Shown in pieces: positions 8,817 through 17,512 of a stretch of 45,628 nucleotides of DNA. Within the stretch, counting starts at the first letter, position 1; each line of letters opens with the position of its first letter. The notes beneath the pieces are model-generated. The model had not been told where the DNA came from. It was given only the letters and a program-made list of their open reading frames with translations, and did not search any database. Source of the stretch: Odoribacter sp. UBA944 (lineage in GTDB: Bacteria > Bacteroidota > Bacteroidia > Bacteroidales > Marinifilaceae). The translations under genes were made by a program, and so were the position numbers. The stretch spans positions 1 to 45,628 of the forward strand of contig DBDA01000045.1 in NCBI GenBank assembly GCA_002293375.1, in the 5' to 3' direction.

Positions 8817-9788
8817 ATGCGAAAAATCGGTTATCGTTTCAATCCGGAAACCCTATCCTACGACAAAATAGTTATCTCTTGGCGCAAACAGGCCTGGAAC
8901 CTGTCAAAAAAACTCTTCTCCTCCTTCTCTTTGGCTATCGTCATCTATTGTATCGTCTCCAATTTTTGGGAATCGCCGGGCGAAAAAGCACAGCAGCGGG
9001 AAAACGAGCAATTGCTGGCCCAGTACAAACTGCTGAACACCGAAATATCCAAATTGGACGAAGTGTTGAGAAACCTGGAGCAGAGAGACGACAACATTTA
9101 CCGCGTGATCTTCGAAGCCGAACCGATCGACGCTTCGATCCGGAGAGCGGGAAGCGGCGGGGTCAGCCGGTACGACCACCTCAAAAACATGAAGGAGTCC
9201 GAACTGCTGATCAACACCTCCCGGCGATTGGACAATCTCTCGAAGGCACTCTACATCCAGAGTAAATCATACGACGAGATCGAGGTGTTGGCCAAAAGCA
9301 AAATACAGTTGTTGGCCTCTATTCCGGCCATCCTTCCCATTTCCCTGTCGGACCCGAAAGTCCGCCTCTCCTCCGCTTTCGGCAACCGGATGCACCCCTA
9401 TTACAAGACTGTGAAGTTTCATTCCGGCATGGATTTCAGCGGTCCTACCAATACTCCGATCCGTGCTACCGGAGAGGGAGTGGTGGTATCGGTTTCCATG
9501 TTGTCGGGATACGGAAAGTGCATCGTCATCGACCACGGATTCAGTTACGAAACACTCTACGGACACCTGAACAACTACAACGTAAAAGCAGGACAAAAAG
9601 TCAAGCGGGGTGATGTAATCGGCTACATGGGCAATACGGGCATGTCTATCGGAACGCACCTGCACTACGAAGTGCGCAAAAACGCTATTCCGGTCAATCC
9701 GATCAATTACTACTTTAACGACCTGACCCCGAACGAGTACGACGCATTGGTCGCTTTGGCGGACAACACCGGGCAAGCCATGGACTAA
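8817..9788 (+). CDS. M23 (LytM-type) metallopeptidase, membrane-anchored
   Basis: A 323-residue inner-membrane protein. It has a cytoplasmic basic N-terminus, one membrane segment at about residues 34-50, a coiled-coil stretch after it, and a LytM domain at about 185-300 facing the periplasm. The zinc-site residues are visible: HSGMD (H202, D206), YGHL, and HLHYEV (H281, H283). If active it would cut peptide cross-links in peptidoglycan. The ATG at 8817 is preferred to an upstream in-frame TTG, because that TTG forms part of the -7 box region. It heads a rightward group, with the MerR gene 13 bases downstream. Bacteroidota genomes often carry this gene next to alaS. Confidence 0.9.
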   Translation: MRKIGYRFNPETLSYDKIVISWRKQAWNLSKKLFSSFSLAIVIYCIVSNFWESPGEKAQQRENEQLLAQYKLLNTEISKLDEVLRNLEQRDDNIYRVIFEAEPIDASIRRAGSGGVSRYDHLKNMKESELLINTSRRLDNLSKALYIQSKSYDEIEVLAKSKIQLLASIPAILPISLSDPKVRLSSAFGNRMHPYYKTVKFHSGMDFSGPTNTPIRATGEGVVVSVSMLSGYGKCIVIDHGFSYETLYGHLNNYNVKAGQKVKRGDVIGYMGNTGMSIGTHLHYEVRKNAIPVNPINYYFNDLTPNEYDALVALADNTGQAMD

Positions 9789-9801
9789 CTCCGACAGGGT
9801 T

Positions 9802-10140
9802 ATGAACGAGCAGGAAAAAAATACGTTGAAAGTATACTACTCCATCGGGGAGGTAGCCGACATGTTTCAGGTAAACACATCCCTGATCCGGTTTTGGGAA
9901 AAGGAATTCGATATCATCAAACCCCACAAGAACAAAAAAGGGAACCGCCAGTTCACAAAAACAGACATCGACAATTTTCACCTGATCTACCACTTAGTCA
10001 AAGAGAAGGGAATGACCCTGAAGGGAGCCCAAATGCAACTCAGTGAAAACAAGAATGCTGCGGAAAAAAATTTTGAAATCGTCAAACGCCTGCAAGTTAT
10101 TCGGGAAGAGTTGATCCAGATAAAATCCCAGCTTTCCTGA
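9802..10140 (+). CDS. MerR-family transcriptional regulator
   Basis: 112 residues. The N-terminal winged-helix region YYSIGEVADMFQVNTSLIRFWEKEF followed by KNKKGNRQFTKTDID is typical of MerR DNA-binding domains. The remaining 50 residues form a helix suited to dimerisation, and no cysteine-based metal or effector domain follows. The target and inducer are therefore unknown. It sits between the M23 peptidase and Nif3 genes with gaps of 13 and 7 bases, so it is probably cotranscribed. Confidence 0.88.
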   Translation: MNEQEKNTLKVYYSIGEVADMFQVNTSLIRFWEKEFDIIKPHKNKKGNRQFTKTDIDNFHLIYHLVKEKGMTLKGAQMQLSENKNAAEKNFEIVKRLQVIREELIQIKSQLS

Positions 10141-10147
10141 TTACGGT

Positions 10148-11239
10148 ATGCAGGTAAAAGAGATCACCGATACCATCGAAGCATTCGCCCCGCTCTCTTT
10201 GCAGGCCGGTTACGACAATGCGGGGCTTGTTTGCGGAAGTTATGCCGGCACGGTACAGGCTGTCCTGTTGTGTACAGATGTCACTGAAGCAGTCGTTGAC
10301 GAAGCTATTCAGGCGGGATGCAATCTGATCATTTCGCACCATCCGCTGATCTTTCAAGGGATCAAAAACCTCCGTCCGGAAAACGGGGTCAACCGTTGTT
10401 TGGTGAAAGCCATTCAAAACGATCTTCATATTTACGCAGCGCACACGAACATCGATTCCGTAGCCGGAGGGGTCAGCGGACAGATGGCGGATAAGTTGGG
10501 ATTAGTCCGGCAACGGATATTGCAACCCGAAGGTACGCTGTACAGCTTTTCCTTTTATACCCCGGCCGCCAAAGCGGAACGGGTCCGGAATGCCGTGCTG
10601 AATGCCGGCGGCGGCCACATCGGCAACTACAGCCACTGCTCTTTTAACGCCGAAGGAAAAGGCACATTCCTGCCTTTGGAAAACAGCCGGCCTTACTGCG
10701 GAGAGTTGCATAAACTCCACACCGAACAGGAGGTAAAAACAGAGATCACTGTTCCGGAATACCGGCTGAACGCTGCCATCCGGGCCATTCGGGAGACGCA
10801 CCCCTATGAAGAGCCGGTATGGAATGCGATTAAACTGCATACACCCAACCCAACGACTGGTTTAGGCGTTATCGGAGAGCTTACGGAAGCGGAAGAACCG
10901 CTCTCTTTTCTAAAACGGGTACGAGACATTTTCAAATGCGGAGTGGTCAAACACACCGCTTGTGTCACCGACCGGGTACGAACCATCGCTCTTTGCGGAG
11001 GTGCAGGCGCCTCCCTGACCCACCGGGCCATTCGGGAAAAAGCCGATGTTTTTCTGAGCGGAGACTTTAAATACCACGACTTTTTTCAGGCTGAAAACCA
11101 GATTATTTTGGCCGATATTGGCCATTACGAAAGCGAACAGTATACAAAAGAGATCTTTTACGAGTTAGTTACGAAAAAAATACCTAAATTTGCGGTTCAG
11201 TTTTCGAAGGTGAATACAAATCCGACTAATTACTTGTAA
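10148..11239 (+). CDS. Nif3-like dinuclear metal centre protein (GTP cyclohydrolase I type 2 / NIF3 family)
   Basis: 363 residues, the long form of the Nif3 family. Two halves of the Nif3 fold are split by an inserted PII/CutA-like domain at about residues 125-230 (GAGHIGNYSHCSFN-like segment, here with GGGHIGNYSHCS). The metal ligands are recognisable in ISHHPLIFQG, AHTNID, and near the C-terminus in GDFKYHDFF and ADIGHYESEQ. Members form hexameric rings with two metal ions per subunit. Their cellular role is not settled and the cyclohydrolase label in databases is doubtful. The zinc-ribbon gene follows after three bases. Confidence 0.92.
   Translation: MQVKEITDTIEAFAPLSLQAGYDNAGLVCGSYAGTVQAVLLCTDVTEAVVDEAIQAGCNLIISHHPLIFQGIKNLRPENGVNRCLVKAIQNDLHIYAAHTNIDSVAGGVSGQMADKLGLVRQRILQPEGTLYSFSFYTPAAKAERVRNAVLNAGGGHIGNYSHCSFNAEGKGTFLPLENSRPYCGELHKLHTEQEVKTEITVPEYRLNAAIRAIRETHPYEEPVWNAIKLHTPNPTTGLGVIGELTEAEEPLSFLKRVRDIFKCGVVKHTACVTDRVRTIALCGGAGASLTHRAIREKADVFLSGDFKYHDFFQAENQIILADIGHYESEQYTKEIFYELVTKKIPKFAVQFSKVNTNPTNYL
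11185..11192 (+). promoter_or_regulatory. possible internal promoter before the zinc-ribbon gene
   Basis: TAAATTTG within the 3' end of the Nif3 gene, about 50 bases before the next ATG. It matches TAnnTTTG but has no TTG at -33 distance, and chance occurrence is possible. Confidence 0.25.
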
Positions 11240-11242
11240 TAT

Positions 11243-12082
11243 ATGGCTAAAAATAACGAAAAAACGCAAGAACTCAGCATTGAAGAGAAATTGCAGCACC
11301 TATACGAGTTGCAACTTGTCGATACCGAAATAAACAAAATCCGTACGCTCCGGGGAGAGTTACCGTTGGAAGTGCAGGACCTGGAGGATGAACTGGCCGG
11401 ATTGGAGACCCGTTTGGAAAATCTGAAAGCGGAGATCGGCGAAGCGGAAAAGAACGTCACCCAGAAGAAACTGGAAATTGAAAAATCCGAAGAATTGATC
11501 AAAAAATATTCCGAACAGTTGAACAACGTACGGAACAACCGGGAGTACGACTCGCTAAACAAAGAGGTAGAGTTTCAGAAATTGGAGATTGAACTGCAGC
11601 AGAAGAGGATCCGCGAAACACTAAAAACGAAGACGGAACGGGAAGAGGCTTTGGAGTACTCCACCCGCCAATACGAAGAGAAAAAGTCCGACTTGGAGGC
11701 CAAAAAAACAGAGTTGGACGACATCATCAAAGAGACCCACATTGAAGAGGAGGAGTTGGTGAAAAAATCGGAAGAGTTATCCGCCAGCATTGAAGAACGC
11801 CTGCTGGCCGCCTACAAGCGTATCCGTTCCAACGCCCGCAACGGATTGGCCGTGGTGACGGTAGATCGCGACGCCTGCGGCGGTTGTTTCAATAATATTC
11901 CCCCCCAGCGGCAATTGGACATCCGTTCCCGGAAAAAAGTCATCGTCTGCGAATATTGCGGCCGGATCCTGATCGACAAATACATCTGCGATTACGACGG
12001 CAGCATGCAGAAGGCAGACCTCGAATCGGCCCTGGAGTCCCAAAAGAAAAAAGGGAGACGGGTCAAGAAAACCGAAGAATAA
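11243..12082 (+). CDS. coiled-coil protein with C4 zinc ribbon
   Basis: 279 residues. Residues about 25-185 form a long antiparallel coiled coil rich in Glu, Lys and Leu. The C-terminus holds two CxxC pairs (ACGGCFNN and CEYCGRIL) that make a zinc ribbon. The motif NNREYDSLNKEVEFQK is typical of the family known from the Chlamydia CT398 and Helicobacter HP0958 proteins. Some relatives act in flagellar or type III secretion gene control, but in non-motile Bacteroidota the role is unknown. It is the last gene before the terminator at 12088-12113. Confidence 0.88.
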   Translation: MAKNNEKTQELSIEEKLQHLYELQLVDTEINKIRTLRGELPLEVQDLEDELAGLETRLENLKAEIGEAEKNVTQKKLEIEKSEELIKKYSEQLNNVRNNREYDSLNKEVEFQKLEIELQQKRIRETLKTKTEREEALEYSTRQYEEKKSDLEAKKTELDDIIKETHIEEEELVKKSEELSASIEERLLAAYKRIRSNARNGLAVVTVDRDACGGCFNNIPPQRQLDIRSRKKVIVCEYCGRILIDKYICDYDGSMQKADLESALESQKKKGRRVKKTEE

Positions 12083-12087
12083 AAGAG

Positions 12088-12113
12088 AGGCTGCCGAAAA
12101 AGCAGCCTTTTTT
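12088..12113 (+). terminator. rho-independent terminator
   Basis: The stem AGGCTGC/GCAGCCT closes a seven-base loop and is followed by a run of T (12108-12113). It lies six bases after the zinc-ribbon gene stop and ends the M23-MerR-Nif3-zinc-ribbon transcript. Confidence 0.85.
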
Positions 12114-12157
12114 AAAATACATACAATCAGTTCCACCACTATCAGCAAAATACGGGC

Positions 12158-14785
12158 ATGATCGCGACAACATACAACCCACAGGAGAGCGAAAAAAAAT
12201 GGTACGAATACTGGATGAAACACCGCCTGTTCCATTCGGAACCGGATCCCGGCAGGGAACCTTACTGCATCGTCATTCCGCCTCCCAATGTCACCGGCGT
12301 CCTCCACATGGGGCACATGCTCAACAACACCATTCAGGATGCTTTGGTGCGCCGCGCCCGACTGCTCGGGAAAAACGCCTGCTGGGTGCCCGGGACCGAC
12401 CACGCTTCCATTGCCACGGAGGCCAAAGTGGTGGCCAAACTCAAAAGCGAGGGGATTGAAAAGAGGGAGTTGACACGGGAGGAGTTTCTCCGGCATGCCT
12501 GGGAATGGACGGAAAAACACGGAGGGTTGATCCTGCAACAATTGAAAAAGTTGGGAGCTTCCTGCGACTGGGACCGGACCTGCTTCACAATGGACCCGGT
12601 CCGTTCCGAAAGCGTCATCCGGGTATTTATTGACCTTTACCGAAAAGGGTATATCTACAAAGGCGTGCGGATGGTGAACTGGGACCCCGCCGCGTTGACG
12701 GCCATCTCCGACGAAGAGGTGGTTTACAAAGAGGAGAAAAGCAAGTTGTACTACCTCCGCTACCGGATTGCCGGCGCCGACGATTACATTACCATCGCCA
12801 CCACCCGTCCCGAAACCATCCTGGGGGATACGGCCGTGTGTGTCAATCCGGCAGATGAACGTTTTAAACATTTGGCCGGCAAGAAGTGCATCGTGCCGCT
12901 CGTTAACCGGGAGGTACCCATTATACAGGATGAATATGTAGACATGGCTTTCGGGACCGGGGCCCTGAAAATTACGCCGGCACACGACATCAACGACTAC
13001 GAGATCGGGTACCGGCACCACCTGGATACCATCGACATCTTCAACGACAACGGCACCTTGAGCGAAGCCGCCGGGCTCTTTGTCGGCAAAGACCGCTTCG
13101 ACGTCCGGAAGGAAATCATCCCGGAATTGGAAAAGGCCGGAAATTTGGTCAAAATAGAAGAGTACGACAACAAGATCGGCTACTCCGAACGGACACACAC
13201 AGTCATCGAACCCAAACTCTCTATGCAGTGGTTCCTGAAAATGAAAGAGCTGGCTGCCCCGGCCCTGAAGGCAGTCCTGGAAGATGAGATTGTATTGACA
13301 CCGGCCAAATACAAAAACACCTACCGCTACTGGATGGAAAATGTCAAGGATTGGTGCATCAGCCGGCAGTTGTGGTGGGGACACCGGATCCCCGCCTGGT
13401 ACCTGCCGGAAAGCAACGAATATGTCGTAGCCGAAACAGCCGAACAGGCTGCTGTGTTGGTAAAAGAGCAATACGGCCGGGATATCCCGGCTGCCTTGTT
13501 GCGCCAGGACGAAGATTGCCTGGATACCTGGTTCTCCTCCTGGCTGTGGCCCATCTCCGTCTTCGACGGTATCAACCGTCCCGATAACGAAGAGATCCGG
13601 TACTACTACCCGACAAACGATCTGGTTTCCGGCCCGGACATCCTTTTTTTCTGGATTGCCCGCATGATCATGGCCGGCTACGAATACCGGCACGAAAAAC
13701 CGTTCCGGAACGTATACCTGACCGGTATTGTTCGCGACAAACTCCGGCGCAAGATGTCCAAATCGCTGGGAAATTCCCCGGAACCTCTCGAATTGATCGA
13801 AAAATACGGTGCGGACGGCGTGCGGGTCGGCATGCTGCTTTGCTCCCCTGCCGGAGGCGACCTGTTGTATAACGACAACCTGCCGGAACAAGGGCGCAAC
13901 TTCACCACCAAGATCTGGAACGCCTTCCGGTTGGTGCAATCCTGGCAAGTAGCGGATACCGCACAGCCGGAACACACCGCATTGGCGTTGGAGTGGTTTG
14001 AGCACGAGCTGGACCGGACCACTGCCACCCTCAATGAACAGTTCGAACAATACCGGTTCTCGGAAGCATTGATGACCATCTACACAGGATTCCGGGACGA
14101 ATTTTCCTCCTGGTTGCTGGAACTGATCAAGCCCGGCTTCGGACAACCCATCGACCGGGAGAGCTACGAAAAGGTGATCGGACTGTTCGAACGCCTGCTC
14201 CAACTGTTGCATCCGTTTATGCCGTTCATCACGGAAGAGATCTGGCAGAGCTTGAAAGAGCGAAAAGAGGGAGAGAGCATCATGATCTCCCGGTTGGAAA
14301 CCCCTGGTGTATATAACCCGGAGTTGTTGCAGGATTTCGGTTATGTCAAAGAGGTGATCGTCGGCATCCGGAACATCCGGAAACAGCAGAACATCGCCTT
14401 CAAAGAGCCGTTGGCATTGAAAGTGCGGGAAAACAGACGTTTCCCGGCCAGGTTCAGTAGCATCCTCTGCAAAATGGGCAACCTCGACAGCATTGAAATC
14501 ATACGGGAACCCCTAAAAGGAGCCTGGAGTTTTATCACGGACACGGTGGAGTACTTCGTTCCGGCAACCGGCCGGATCAATGCCGGAGAAGCACAGGCTA
14601 AACTGGAAGAGGAGTTGAAATACACACAGGGATTCCTGAAATCAGTCTCCGCCAAACTGAGCAACGAACGATTTGTTCAAAGCGCTCCCGAACAGATCGT
14701 AGCCAATGAAAAGAAGAAGCTGGCCGATGCCGAAGCCAAGATCGCAGCGCTGGAAGCACAGTTGGCGGAGTTGAAACAGGGGTAA
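12158..14785 (+). CDS. valS: valyl-tRNA synthetase
   Basis: 875 residues, full length for ValRS. Class I synthetase charging tRNA-Val and editing Thr. The HIGH-type motif is HMGH at residues 50-53 within PPPNVTGVLHMGHM, and KMSKS is at 532-536 (RRKMSKSLGN). Between them lie the CP1 editing domain (ATTRPETILGDTAV) and the ValRS-typical WCISRQLWWGHRIPAW segment. The last 65 residues (NAGEAQAKLEEELKYTQGFL) form the C-terminal coiled coil that contacts tRNA. The start ATG lies 45 bases after the upstream terminator, and I could not identify a convincing promoter in that gap. It is convergent with the next gene; the 21 bases between the stops show no hairpin. Confidence 0.97.
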   Translation: MIATTYNPQESEKKWYEYWMKHRLFHSEPDPGREPYCIVIPPPNVTGVLHMGHMLNNTIQDALVRRARLLGKNACWVPGTDHASIATEAKVVAKLKSEGIEKRELTREEFLRHAWEWTEKHGGLILQQLKKLGASCDWDRTCFTMDPVRSESVIRVFIDLYRKGYIYKGVRMVNWDPAALTAISDEEVVYKEEKSKLYYLRYRIAGADDYITIATTRPETILGDTAVCVNPADERFKHLAGKKCIVPLVNREVPIIQDEYVDMAFGTGALKITPAHDINDYEIGYRHHLDTIDIFNDNGTLSEAAGLFVGKDRFDVRKEIIPELEKAGNLVKIEEYDNKIGYSERTHTVIEPKLSMQWFLKMKELAAPALKAVLEDEIVLTPAKYKNTYRYWMENVKDWCISRQLWWGHRIPAWYLPESNEYVVAETAEQAAVLVKEQYGRDIPAALLRQDEDCLDTWFSSWLWPISVFDGINRPDNEEIRYYYPTNDLVSGPDILFFWIARMIMAGYEYRHEKPFRNVYLTGIVRDKLRRKMSKSLGNSPEPLELIEKYGADGVRVGMLLCSPAGGDLLYNDNLPEQGRNFTTKIWNAFRLVQSWQVADTAQPEHTALALEWFEHELDRTTATLNEQFEQYRFSEALMTIYTGFRDEFSSWLLELIKPGFGQPIDRESYEKVIGLFERLLQLLHPFMPFITEEIWQSLKERKEGESIMISRLETPGVYNPELLQDFGYVKEVIVGIRNIRKQQNIAFKEPLALKVRENRRFPARFSSILCKMGNLDSIEIIREPLKGAWSFITDTVEYFVPATGRINAGEAQAKLEEELKYTQGFLKSVSAKLSNERFVQSAPEQIVANEKKKLADAEAKIAALEAQLAELKQG

Positions 14786-14806
14786 AAGGGAATCCGGTAT
14801 AGAGCT

Positions 14807-16300
14807 TTACCACAAATTCAGTCCCACACTGAGCCCCATCCCGATCTTCGTTTTGGTATTCCCGCTTTGGGAAGTATGCCAGGAAGAGAAGGAACTCACC
14901 CGGTACTCTTTTTTATCCGTCCGGTCGGCATTCAGGCAATACACGCTCGGAGCAATGGAGATCCCCAGCCGGGGAGAGACCTTATACACTACACCCAAAT
15001 TGAGGTGCGTAGAAAAAGTGGTGCATCCGCTTACATTAAAATCTTCCGGGAAATAGGAATAGGACACCAACTCCGGATTCAGGTCAATCCGGTCACTCAA
15101 AGCAGAACGATGCCCCAATCCGATTCCTGCGATCCACATCCGGTCTTCCAGAAAGTTAGCTCCCAAGGTGTAGATCGTATAACACCCCTTCCCGCCGGTC
15201 TTGTAACTCACGGCCACATTGGCATAATCAGCGAAGGAGAGCTCCCAGGCCGCATAACGCCCTCTCTTCACAATATTGACCAATGCAACGGCACCGCCTT
15301 TTTCAATGGTATCGGTAATAGTGACCAATCCGAATGAAACACCCCGGAGTACCTGGGTTTTATTGATCACCCCCGCTGTAAAACCCCGAACCGTATCATT
15401 CACATTGAGTATCCCGGCTACCTGGGCACCTTCCAGGTTCCCGTTGATGTTACAGATGCCTGCAGCTTGCAAACCTTTGACCGCATGGCTGAGATTGGAA
15501 ATTCCGGCAATCTGCAAACCCTTCAAATTTCCGGAAACAGTAAACACCCCGGCCGCCTGAAGCCCATTCAAGTGATCAACCGTGGAAAAAATCCCCCCGA
15601 TCTGCACCCCTTTTACCGTATCAGCCAATGCCAGGATTCCACCCGCCTGCAAGCCTCTTGCATTTCCGGCAATACTGCCGATCCCTCCGGTCTGCACACC
15701 CACGATCTGTCCCCCGGACATATTCAGGATACCGGCTGCCTGCAAACCCCGCACCCCCTGCTCTGTCCGGTTCATCCATCCTCCCAGTTCCAATCCGTTC
15801 ACTGCTCCGACCCGCCCTGTCAACAAGTTCAACGAGACATTAAAACAGTGCTCCACGCTCTGTCGGCCGTGAGTTCCCAAGGGATATACCAAGCTCATCT
15901 GTCCCGGGAACTCCCGGAGTTCGTTCCGGGTTCCGGTTTCTTGCGCCGCTACATTCGTCACTTGGTGCAGCAATGCCAAACAGGCGCATACTAAATTGCA
16001 GGTTGTTTTCATACGATTCATACTTTTTTCATTTGATAGATTTCTACTTTCACGAAGTATGATGTCGTATTCCGGAAGGGTGGCACTCCGAACGGCCGGA
16101 AAAATGCCGGGTGTGCATCCCCGGGCAGGTGCCGGCGGATCCATGCGTTTTTTTACCCGCACCGTATCGAATAAATAAAGCGTATCATATACGATCTCTT
16201 TTTCGTACACCACGACCGTATCAGGTCGGTTGTACCCCGAAGCAGTAAGCGACAGAAGAAAGACCGCAAGACAGGTAAGAATCTGTTTAAGTAAGACCAT
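14807..16300 (-). CDS. secreted 15-residue-repeat protein with barrel-like C-terminus, possible fusion
   Basis: 497 residues from the ATG at 16300, four bases after the stop of the sigma factor gene, so the two are cotranscribed. An upstream in-frame TTG lies inside the sigma gene and is rejected. Residues 1-22 are a signal peptide, and 28-50 hold DTVVVYEKEIVYDTLYLFDT. A second signal-like segment lies at about 94-119 (MNRMKTTCNLVCACLALL then VAAQ). From about 168 to 335 run some nine units of 15 residues of pattern xGLQxAGIxNxxxxV, expected to form a beta-solenoid. The last 160 residues alternate in polarity and end GMGLSVGLNLW, like an outer-membrane strand. It may belong to the repeat-containing surface proteins known from Leptospira (LA_2272 type), recalled and not verified. 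Function unknown. Confidence 0.7.
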   Translation of the reverse strand: MVLLKQILTCLAVFLLSLTASGYNRPDTVVVYEKEIVYDTLYLFDTVRVKKRMDPPAPARGCTPGIFPAVRSATLPEYDIILRESRNLSNEKSMNRMKTTCNLVCACLALLHQVTNVAAQETGTRNELREFPGQMSLVYPLGTHGRQSVEHCFNVSLNLLTGRVGAVNGLELGGWMNRTEQGVRGLQAAGILNMSGGQIVGVQTGGIGSIAGNARGLQAGGILALADTVKGVQIGGIFSTVDHLNGLQAAGVFTVSGNLKGLQIAGISNLSHAVKGLQAAGICNINGNLEGAQVAGILNVNDTVRGFTAGVINKTQVLRGVSFGLVTITDTIEKGGAVALVNIVKRGRYAAWELSFADYANVAVSYKTGGKGCYTIYTLGANFLEDRMWIAGIGLGHRSALSDRIDLNPELVSYSYFPEDFNVSGCTTFSTHLNLGVVYKVSPRLGISIAPSVYCLNADRTDKKEYRVSSFSSWHTSQSGNTKTKIGMGLSVGLNLW

Positions 16301-16304
16301 GGGA

Positions 16305-17369
16305 TCAATCAGTAATAAATACGGTGTCACGCACAACGACCGTTTTTCGTTCTACAACTTTCTTTTTAACGACCACTGGTCGCTCTGGCTCTACAGCGTT
16401 CTTTTCCGGTAAACCGGTTGCTTCCCCGCCATTTGGGCCGGCCTCTTCCTTTTCCGGCATCCTGTCGGGAACAACGGTTGCTCCCGCAGTGGGGTCCAAA
16501 GTGTGCAACGGCATCTGCAATACGGTATCCGGATGAACGGACGGCAATGCTTCCTGTCTCGGTCCGGATGCCGGATCACCCAAAATACTCCAACACACCA
16601 AGGCCGTGACCACCGCCGTTCCACAACAGGCCCCGATCACTCCCCACATACCCATTCCCGAAAAAAAACCGGTTGCGGAAACAGAGAGTGCAGCCTGCTG
16701 CTGAACCACCCCGGAGATAAATCCGGCGGAATCCGTTCCGGGGATCGAATAACCAGACAATCGGAAATGACAGAGTCGATCAATAAAATCTTCTCCGGCC
16801 GGAAGAAGCGGAATAAGCAGGGCGCGCTTTTCCTTTTTCCTCCGGAGCGCATCTTCGTAAAGATAGTGGCGGACCTTCCGGCGGGCGCGAGCCAGATGCG
16901 ATTTGGACGTGCCGGCAGAGATGCCCAATTCTCCGGCGATCTGTTTGTGCGTATACCCATCCATCACATACAGATTAAAAACCGTACGGTGGTGATCCGG
17001 AAGGCGGTCGATTGCCCGCAACAACTCTTCGTTGCTAAATCCGGCCTCCTCAATCATTTTTCTCTCCTCCTCCATGTTTACCTCTTCATCCTGTCCTTCA
17101 TCGTGTTCCACAGTCATCAGGTCGGTAAACGTAACACCAGCCTTCTGCTTTCTCAGATACATCAGCGCCGTATTGACGGTGATCCGGTAAAGCCACCCGT
17201 CAAAGCTCCCCTTTCCGGAAAAACTCCCCTCTTTGTAAATGGCTGTAATAAACGCCTCGTGCAAAAGGTCCTGAACAGCCTCCCGGTCCGGCACGTACCG
17301 CCGCAACACTCCCCGGAGCAAGGGTGCATTCCGGCGGTAAGCCGTCTCCCAAAATTCGGTCTTCTCCAT
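16305..17369 (-). CDS. ECF-type sigma factor with membrane-spanning C-terminal tail
   Basis: 354 residues, nearly twice the usual 160-200 of an ECF sigma factor. Region sigma-2 is at about residues 14-80 (DLLHEAFITAIYK, GWLYRITVNTALMYLRK), and sigma-4 at about 115-170 with the helix-turn-helix YTHKQIAGELGISAGTSKSH and a basic recognition helix. It then continues with a linker, one membrane segment at about 234-262 (GMWGVIGACCGTAVVTALVCW), and a 90-residue Pro/Glu-rich tail ending KTVVVRDTVFITD, which should be periplasmic. The extension may do the work of an anti-sigma factor in cis. A -7 box at 17434-17441 gives a leader of about 60 bases. The downstream repeat-protein gene is coupled by a 4-base gap. 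The sigma identity is firm; tethering is inferred from the hydrophobic segment. Confidence 0.88.
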   Translation of the reverse strand: MEKTEFWETAYRRNAPLLRGVLRRYVPDREAVQDLLHEAFITAIYKEGSFSGKGSFDGWLYRITVNTALMYLRKQKAGVTFTDLMTVEHDEGQDEEVNMEEERKMIEEAGFSNEELLRAIDRLPDHHRTVFNLYVMDGYTHKQIAGELGISAGTSKSHLARARRKVRHYLYEDALRRKKEKRALLIPLLPAGEDFIDRLCHFRLSGYSIPGTDSAGFISGVVQQQAALSVSATGFFSGMGMWGVIGACCGTAVVTALVCWSILGDPASGPRQEALPSVHPDTVLQMPLHTLDPTAGATVVPDRMPEKEEAGPNGGEATGLPEKNAVEPERPVVVKKKVVERKTVVVRDTVFITD

Positions 17370-17433
17370 AACGATCCTCGATCTTTCGTAAATGATGCAA
17401 AAAACAAAAAGGGTGGCACCGCTCTTTCGTCAT

Positions 17434-17441
17434 CAAAGGTA
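17434..17441 (-). promoter_or_regulatory. -7 box of sigma factor operon
   Basis: TACCTTTG on the minus strand, 64 bases before the sigma factor ATG. No TTG at standard -33 distance. A non-canonical upstream element would be expected if the sigma factor controls itself. Confidence 0.45.
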
Positions 17442-17485
17442 AAATTTATTTTAAAAGCCCTCCGCCTAAATTGAGCGAATATTAT

Positions 17486-17493
17486 TACTTTTG
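17486..17493 (+). promoter_or_regulatory. -7 box of aminotransferase triad
   Basis: TACTTTTG, 19 bases before the ATG at 17513. It is divergent from the sigma factor promoter, 44 bases away. No -33 TTG at 19-20 bases. Confidence 0.5.
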
Positions 17494-17512
17494 CCTATCT
17501 AATGAACGATGT

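Noticed and set aside
10520..10830. Middle of the Nif3 gene considered as a foreign insertion or frameshift
   Set aside because: The insert is in frame and matches the PII/CutA-like domain normally present in long Nif3 proteins.
11777..14212. An 811-codon open frame on the minus strand across valS and the end of the zinc-ribbon gene
   Set aside because: It is antisense to two clear genes with full family motifs. Its protein has no signal or domain and has the composition expected from reading G+C-rich codons backwards.
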